DNA of 64,000 bases, from assembly GCA_001599715.1 (NCBI GenBank), contig BCHU01000006.1:1532765-1596764 (forward strand), read 5' to 3'. Below are positions 57,332 through 64,000 of the stretch, one piece after another (within the stretch, counting starts at the first letter, position 1; each line of letters begins with the position of its first letter). The stretch comes from Phaeotremella fagi. Taxonomy: Eukaryota > Basidiomycota > Tremellomycetes > Tremellales > Phaeotremellaceae. The translations under genes and the position numbers were made by a program. The notes below the pieces were generated by a model, which saw nothing but the letters and a program-made list of their open reading frames with translations, searched no databases and had not been told where the DNA came from.

Positions 57332-58516
57332 TCAACACTCACAATCTAACACAACACGACCAGTGATAGTACCCGATTCCATAGCATGATACGTGGCCTC
57401 AAGTGAATTGAAAGGTTTGACAACGATCGTGGCTTTAACGTGACCAGCGGCCGCAATAGCTAGAGCTTCTTGAGCATCCAATCGGTTTCCAACATATGAC
57501 GAGGTCAGAGTCTTGTTGTGTACAACGGTCCAGAAGACGTCAGACTTGACGAATGCACCTTCTTTAGGTAGACCAACGGCAACGACAATACCTCGAGGTC
57601 GAATATACTCCATAGCTTGTTCGTATCCTTCTGGTTTGGGGGATGTGATGATAGCAGCATGAGGTCCAAGTCCGCCTGGAACGGCTGCTTTGATCCTATA
57701 GATAGTTAGAACAGTCTTTGCTGAATAACTCACGCCTTGACAATATCCTTCTCCTCCTTGAAATCAACCCAAGCACTAGCTCCAAGCTGTGCCGTCAACG
57801 CTTTCTTTTCTGCCCCAGTATCAATCGCGATAGTGTTGATACCCATGTATTTGGCGTATTGAAGAGCAAGTGAACCCAAGCCTCCACCAGCACCAGGGAT
57901 GGCAACCCATTGTCCAGCTTTTGCTTTGGAGTTTTTGAGAGCTTTGTAAACTGTCACACCAGCGCAGAGCAGAGGTGCAGCTTCTGAGAGCTCGAGGCCA
58001 TCGGGAATGGGAGTTAGTTGAGAGGTGTAAGCGTTACAACTATGTATCAGCGGGGTATTCGTTACCACACTCACTATTGTTGGAATGAACCTGGAGTGGT
58101 CAAGCCAGAAACTTGTTGACTGGGGCACAATGGCTCATCACCTTGTAGACAGTATTCACATTGATTACAGGAATGGGCGATCCACTTGATTCCAACCTTA
58201 TCTCCAACCTTCAGTTTTGAAGAGGGGTCGTTGATGTCGACAATGATTCCAGCCCCTTCGTGACCAGCGATACAAGGTCGTTGAGCCTTTAATGGCCATT
58301 CATCTTTGATCAAATGGAGATCGGTCTATGTCTTGTCAGTGATGGTTCGTCGTTACTATCTGGTCCACGTACATGGCAGACACCACTGTATAAAACTTTG
58401 ACTAGAGCTCGACCGTTGTCCAGCTTGCGTTCAACAGGAATCTTCTTGATGACGTTGGAAGTAGCGTCGTCGGAAACGGCTGCGAGTTGATATTCTGGAA
58501 TGGATTCAGTGGACAT
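57332..58516 (-). CDS. Zinc-dependent alcohol dehydrogenase (ADH1-like)
   Basis: Medium-chain NAD-dependent alcohol/aldehyde oxidoreductase. Start at 58514-58516 ([14 protein letters not shown]). Catalytic zinc ligands: Cys in KVLYSGVCH and His-Glu in [14 protein letters not shown]. The structural zinc lobe is [16 protein letters not shown]. Intron junction gives [20 protein letters not shown], followed by [16 protein letters not shown] and the Rossmann motif [21 protein letters not shown]-terminal [15 protein letters not shown]. Four exons. As in yeast ADH1 relatives it can interconvert aldehydes and alcohols, so it could clear the aldehyde from the neighbouring aldolase (inference). Confidence 0.95.
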
Positions 58517-61267
58517 GTCTGGATGGTGTACTAAGTGCTATAATGGAGTGTTTTGCTATTGTTTGTTGCTGGATTGTTATCGAATTGCAAGCATTGTCAA
58601 AATGTTATATATGTTCTCAATGATCCGAATGTTCGAATCCCACCGAACAAAGACGGGTAAGCTCATAAGCGTGAGTGAATAACCGGTGAGATCTGCAAAG
58701 TTGCAACCACCTGATCAGTAGTCGGGCTTAATCGGATTCGGTCAATGTGTAAATACTTATCTGAGGTTTTCTCCCTAACGAAATGAGGGACGACAATCGT
58801 CCTCTTGGCCATTCATGACCCTACCCAATTTACTTGGCTGAGAGACTTTTAGCGACCGGGGGCTTGGATTGTGGTGTTTCAATCGACGTCAAAGGTTATC
58901 TGACCTTCCTAGAGTCTGGGATAAGTTCAGTATCTTACGAAAAGGAATTTCATATCCATCTCAGATGCAGGTCGTTCAAACGCAACAGCTTGATGTTTCT
59001 CTGGTGGTGATGTTTATAGATTCAATCTTAGCAGGGATGTATGCCATTTAAGGCACGTTAAATGAGTCATAACTTGTTATCACTTCCCAATCACAACGCG
59101 GTTTGATTTTTGGTGCCAGTTGAATGGGTTTCTACCTGTATCCTTTCTTTTCTTCTACTCACTGTATACTTTCTCTTCAAAAATTCAACCAACAGTGAAT
59201 CTCGAAACAGTAGCTACAGGTGATGTGGAGATGGTAGGAGATGAGATTGGACGAATGTGAGTATACAGGTTATTCCTACGTCGGTTGCTATGTCCAGAAA
59301 GTGCCAATTCCAAGGTTCTTCAATATCATGCTAATGTAAATGCAAAACCTCTTCTGGATCAGGTTAGACACTTAATGAACAACGGTCTGTAGCTGTTGGA
59401 TGAAAAGGACACTAACCAACTCCAGAAAACCCATCGCCAAGAGATTCTCAACCCTATAGAGGTACCAAATTTCGCCCTTGGAAAGAGATTGTTGAGGCTC
59501 TATCGATCGCCTTTGGAAAAAGAACCCAAGTTAATTGATGACAATTGTCATTACTAATAGTGATGGAACGGTCGACCATCAAGAAGACATTCAAGACAGT
59601 ATCGAGCAATCTGATGAAAGACATATTGTGGTGTTTGGAAACATAAGACTTACCCACCTCTCACCATCAATACTTCGACCTTAAACAGAACATCAAATTC
59701 GCAAACATAAAGCTGACAGTCTCCGATCTCGACAAGAAAACCTATACTAGATCGAAGACTGATACTTCCCACGCAAAATCCAATCTCCATTGTCTAGCTT
59801 TTCGACCTGCCGTCTTCCGCCAATTCTTACCAAGGCTCATCCCACCATAAACAATCACTAGCGCGACAGTCAATCCAATTCAAGAGAACATCTACAGAAA
59901 AGGCCATGACCAATACCTGCACTGCGAGGAAGTTCAAACAAGTAGAATGTCCACTGGAGCCGTGACTTGGGACACCTGTCCACTTGTGCTAGTCACGCAC
60001 TAACCCGTCGTTACAGTCCTCGCCAAATCATCTCTTCCTTCAAAAAACCCTCTCCATCCAAGACATCTGCCTCATTCAAGATACCTTCATTGTCAAAGAT
60101 ACCGCACGATCCAATATCCCCTCATCATCGTCTATCCCCACCTCTTCCAGTACCACACAGACCTCTTTGTTCTGGATCAAGAATAAACTTGACGCCAGTG
60201 TCATTTACAGGATTGATCGTTTGCTAAACGGTCAGATAGTAACTCGGATCTGATCTGATAACAAGAGGAGTCAGAAGATTGGTGACATGGGAACGGCAGG
60301 GGACAGATGTACATGTAGTTCATGTATGTAAGGAATGTTTGCTTCGTGCTTGTTTGAAACCTCAAAATGTAAGAATAACTGCAATACCACTTCAACTGCC
60401 AAACAAGAATGGTAGGCTACTTCACTGTCCCTGTGCCATAGTTCATTCGTGACAAACATCTCCAAATTACATACCTACTTCCAGTATTTTCCACCTCTCG
60501 AACACGCGTGAACTTTCGATCAACGCCACTCTGCCAAAACCAAAGAAAAACGACCACTGATAAGCGGATTGATTCGTCTGCTGCTTTCGAAATCTGTAAT
60601 TTGATCCTCCGCTCCCGATATGCTGATAACAAAAGTCTCAATCATTAATAAACCAAGAAATCTCTGCGGCGTGACCTATCAAAAATAACGTGCAATCGGA
60701 TATCCCGCATGGCGTTCGACGTTGTCACCCAAGACCTCAGAGAAGACATGCAGATGGCACTTGTGGTACATTGCACGTCATCAGCCATCAGGCAAGCATT
60801 GGGATGTGAGAAGATGTGGTCTGCTTTGATTACAGGATTCAGAAACATAGCAATACGCCCTAGGTCATCGTTGAGTCCTGTAGCTCAGATCAGTGTTCAG
60901 TGGCGTTTCGATTACCAATTGCTGCAGGTCTCTGTATCAAGTGCGCAGGAGACAAACTCCTTCGGGGAAGCCGTCAGAACAGTGTTATCATCTCAATCCT
61001 CTTACTGACCTCGTGTGATAAGCCCAGGAACCAACGTTGTATAGCGGGAACTTGTTGCGGAGAATAATAAACCACAATCTGTTTGCGGCTTCTCCGACCT
61101 CTTGATGCCCTGCCAAGCCAGTCCCTCCCTGAGCAAAAGTTGCTATTATAAAAGAAGCTATCTCAATCGATTCCTTTTCATCGTTCGTTCGTACCTTCAT
61201 TCCCACAGAAGACCATATCTCTAGAGCATTTTCACACACGAACAATCTGTCCAACGACACACACACG
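58517..61267. other. Gene-poor 2.7-kb region, no supported gene
   Basis: Between the ADH start and the sugar-porter start. At 59200-60230 (plus) there are splice-like signals (for example GTGAGTATAC, then TATGTCCAG) and short coding-like bits such as KTHRQEIL and FALGKRLLRLYRSP, but frames break repeatedly. It may be a decayed gene or transposon remnant. I cannot name a family. The right end is promoter for the next gene. Confidence 0.45.
61147..61154 (+). promoter_or_regulatory. TATA box of the sugar-porter gene
   Basis: TATAAAAG about 114 nt upstream of the start codon at 61268, followed by a pyrimidine-rich leader. Confidence 0.45.
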
Positions 61268-63259
61268 ATGACTTCTCTTCACAGCGAAAAAGACCTTACC
61301 GCCTCAAACCCAGACATGGAAAAGTCTCAACTACAAAACGTTATCATCGAACCTGTCGCAGGTGTTGGTGAAACTCATCTCAACTTCAAGACGATTATCG
61401 AAGGATCGGCCGATAGACCACTTACTAAGTTTGAACGAAAGGCAGCTCTCATCAACGCGTAAGTGGTGTTCGATCGCAAAAATTCTGACCACCCGCAGTG
61501 AACTTGACAAATTTGGTTTTGGACGTTATCAAATCTGCATCTGGTTACTTTGTGGTTTTGGATATTTCGTTGATTTAGCTTGGTCTCAGGGTGTTGGATT
61601 GGCTGCATCGGCTATCTAGTGGGTCTTACCAGCGATATTAATACTGACTTGGTAGTCAAGAATTCGGTGTTGTCGGTAACACAGGTTTGATCTTCACATG
61701 TGCCAATGCAGGTCTTGCGTAAGTCTCATGGGTAGAACATCCACTGACAAGCTAGTATCGGTGCCTTGTTCTGGGGTCTTACAGTCGATGTCATCGGTAG
61801 AAAATGGGCTTTCAACATTACCTGTCTTATCACTTCGGTTTTCGGTATGCTCTTGGTGAGTTGTTTCCATTGAAACCGTTTCCAAGCTCACCTCCACAGG
61901 CGGCTCCTTCATACAACTACGGTGCTATCTGTGGAATCTACTTCCTTGCATCTCTCGGACTCGGTGGAAACATCCCTATCGACGCCATGATCGCCTTGGA
62001 ATTTTTACCCCAAAATCGTCGATTCCTCGTCGCTTTGCTATCAATGTGAGTAACCTTTTTCCATCATTCTGAGTCGTTTTAAACGTATTTCATAGGTGGC
62101 AACCGATCGGAGTGGTTTGTGCCAGTGGAATTGCCTATGGAACAGCTGCGAAATACAGATGTGCAGTCACCCTTCCTTCGTGTATCAACGTTGCCGATGG
62201 AGTAGAATGTTGTACCGTCGCAAGCAACATGGGTTGGAGGTATCTCGTCATCGTCCTCGGAGCTGTCACCTTGGTCATCTTCTTCCTTCGATACTTTGTC
62301 TTCAAGTTCCACGAATCCCCCAAATTCCTCCTCAGCAAGGGCAGAGAACAAGAAGCTATCGATGTCCTCCACCACATTGCTAAATTCAACAAGTGTCCAC
62401 CACCTGTTTTGACCGTTGAACATTTCGCCGAGGTCGACCGTCTCTATCCAGAGTTGGAGGAAGCTGAGAACAAGGCTACTGTCAAACATGTCGTTTCAAA
62501 CTTCTTCTCCAAGCTCAAGCACTTGAAAGGTATCTTTGGCAATCGTCTCCAAGCCTTCATCTTTGTCCTTCTTGCTATCGCTTACATGGTAAGTTGTTTT
62601 CGAGAAGCTCCAAGCTGATCTCGTCTTCAGGGTGACTACTGGTCTTTCAACTTGACTGGTTCTTTCCTTCCAATCATTCTTCTCCGAAACAACGTGTCCG
62701 ATGGTCGTAGTACCGTTTTGGAGACTTACAAACAATACGTTTACATCAAATTACCCGGTATTCTTGGTGCTGCCATGGCGTTGTGTTCCATCGAACTTCC
62801 GTTGATTGGTAGAAAATGGTCCCTTGTCTTGTCCGCTACCCTTCAAGGTTTGGCCATGGCCATGTACACCCAAGTTAACACTACTGCTGGTTACGTTGGT
62901 TTGAACGCTTTCGAATATGTCATGCAAACTGTGGGTTAGAGTTGTTCCGTGGCTAGTCTAACATGTTATAGTTCTTTAACGCTGTTCTTTACGCCTCCGC
63001 CCCAGAACTCTTTGACACTGCTTTCAGAGGAAGTGCGTCAGGTATGCTCTCTGCTTTAGGACGTGTCGCTGGTATTGTTGCACCGATTGCTGGTAAGTCT
63101 TGAGTCAATCTATTTGAGTCGTACTAACACCTCTCAGGTCAACAATTCTTGACTGCTAAATCATCCGGTATTCTATGGCTCGGAGCTGGAGGTATCTGGA
63201 TTTCAGCATTCGTCATGATCTTCCTACCCGTCGACATGAGAAAGAGACAAATGTATTAA
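61268..63259 (+). CDS. MFS permease, sugar porter/SV2-like type
   Basis: Twelve-helix major facilitator permease, about nine exons and roughly 540 residues. Starts MTSLHSEKDLTASNPDMEKS. Membrane blocks: RYQICIWLLCGFGYFVDLAW, EFGVVGNTGLIFTCANAGLA, IGALFWGLTVDVIGRKWAFN (motif A), GGNIPIDAMIALEFLPQNRR, and WQPIGVVCASGIAYG. A central loop follows KFHESPKFLLSKGREQEAI (the P-E-S-P-[RK]-like motif). The second half has GDYWSFNLTGSFLPIILL, ELPLIGRKWSLVL, and FFNAVLYASAPELFDTAFRG. Ends KRQMY. Substrate could be a sugar, inositol or carboxylate. Position beside a rhamnosidase suggests sugar import. Confidence 0.92.
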
Positions 63260-63506
63260 GTCGTCTTGATAATTGAGCGGGGAATGGATTGTGGATTGGG
63301 CAGGTGGTCAATTTTGTAATGTGGTATCACAATATTTTATAGATAGAGGTTTTTGGTTTGGTTTATGTTATGCACAGAATGATCACATTCCAGAAACGAA
63401 TTCAGATCATGGATCGTCAATACAAGGGGAGACGTGTGTACCTTGAAACTACGGATAAGCCAACAGCAAACGATAACACCATTCGCATCACGTCTATATG
63501 ACAGCA

Positions 63507-64000
63507 CTACAACACCAACTCCACTCGCTTGACCATTCCTCGTTCCTGCACTTCACCAGCTACCTCTGTAACAACCTCACACTCGCGCTCGAGCTCCAAT
63601 GTAACCCTGTTTGTTTTCTTATCCCACTTGATACTTGCACGATTATCTCTACCCATGGCGACTTCACATTCAAACCCGTCACTGAGCTGAACCCTAGGCG
63701 TCCACGATACCCTTTCCCATCCAGGTAACAACGGCTTGAGACCAGCAAGCTCCGAAGGAAACTCGTACAGAGCAAGACTTCCCCATGCGTGACAATCTGA
63801 CCGATGACGCACGTTGTCTTCCTCCCATGTCGACAGGTTGTTCTTGAGCATCTGTCTGTAGGGTGCCCAGGCAGAATCCCACATTTTTTCATACAGACCA
63901 ACAGCAGCGAACGCTCGGAAGGAGTAATGCGTCATTGCGTACGACGCTTCGACAAAGCGGATCGAGGGGTTTGGTTTGAATGATTCCCAAATGATCCTTT
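63507..64000 (-). CDS. Alpha-L-rhamnosidase (GH78), C-terminal part
   Basis: Cut by the right edge. The visible part reads WESFKPNPSIRFVEASYAMTHYSFRAF, then LSTWEEDNVRHRSDCHAWGS, the (R/T)-S-x-C-H-A-W signature that ends the (alpha/alpha)6 catalytic domain of family GH78. A C-terminal beta-sandwich domain follows (LLPGWERVSWTPRV) and ends VKRVELVL. The enzyme removes terminal L-rhamnose from pectic side chains or plant glycosides. Whether it is secreted cannot be judged because the N-terminus lies outside the window. No intron seen in this piece. Confidence 0.9.
   Translation of the reverse strand, partial: RIIWESFKPNPSIRFVEASYAMTHYSFRAFAAVGLYEKMWDSAWAPYRQMLKNNLSTWEEDNVRHRSDCHAWGSLALYEFPSELAGLKPLLPGWERVSWTPRVQLSDGFECEVAMGRDNRASIKWDKKTNRVTLELERECEVVTEVAGEVQERGMVKRVELVL

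Noticed and set aside
58625..58650. GTTCGAATCCCACC, resembling a tRNA T-loop
   Set aside because: The flanking bases cannot form a T-stem and no acceptor or anticodon arm is found nearby.

Overview
The window is nuclear DNA from an intron-rich fungus, most likely a basidiomycete yeast of the Tremellales (Kwoniella/Cryptococcus type). Most genes are cut by many very short introns (about 33-60 nt) with GT..AG ends and CTRAY-like branch sites. There are four Zn2Cys6 regulators and a dense set of MFS/OPT permeases. I see no rRNA, tRNA, CRISPR array or intact transposon. The genus is inference from gene style, not from a marker gene. Exon joins were made by hand from splice signals and reading-frame continuity.

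Layout. 1-17 kb: a Zn2Cys6 factor cut by the left edge, an F-box-like protein, an aldo-keto reductase, a tandem pair of orphan paralogues (5.0-8.2 kb), a small charged protein, a large Zn2Cys6 factor (11.3-14.3 kb), a proline-rich protein, and a second F-box-like paralogue (16-17 kb). 17-30 kb: a catabolism-like block with a Zn2Cys6 factor head-to-head with a peroxisomal D-amino-acid oxidase, then a type-B carboxylesterase, a Dal5/ACS-type permease, a DHA2 drug transporter and a GH105 unsaturated-glucuronyl/galacturonyl hydrolase. 30-45.8 kb: a paralogue of the small charged protein, a bleomycin-hydrolase-type peptidase, a small histidine-tailed membrane protein, a RING-CH membrane ligase, a quinone-oxidoreductase-like enzyme, an OPT transporter, an intronless leucine-rich-like protein, an intronless alkanesulfonate-monooxygenase-like enzyme and an enoyl-reductase-like enzyme. 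45.8-64 kb: a fourth Zn2Cys6 factor, then a D-2-hydroxyacid dehydrogenase, an ACS-type permease, an SMP-30 lactonase, an HpcH/HpaI aldolase, a GT1 glycosyltransferase, a zinc alcohol dehydrogenase, a 2.7-kb gene-poor stretch, a sugar-porter-like permease and the C-terminal part of a GH78 alpha-L-rhamnosidase (cut by the right edge).

Working together. The right-hand 15 kb holds most activities expected for releasing a pectic sugar (GH78, with GH105 further left), importing it, and degrading it through lactone, aldonate, 2-keto-3-deoxy-acid and aldehyde steps. No dehydratase is visible. The 17-28 kb block looks like a nitrogen/carbon scavenging locus around D-amino acids. Three separate paralogue pairs of poorly characterised proteins in the left 31 kb suggest lineage-specific family expansion.
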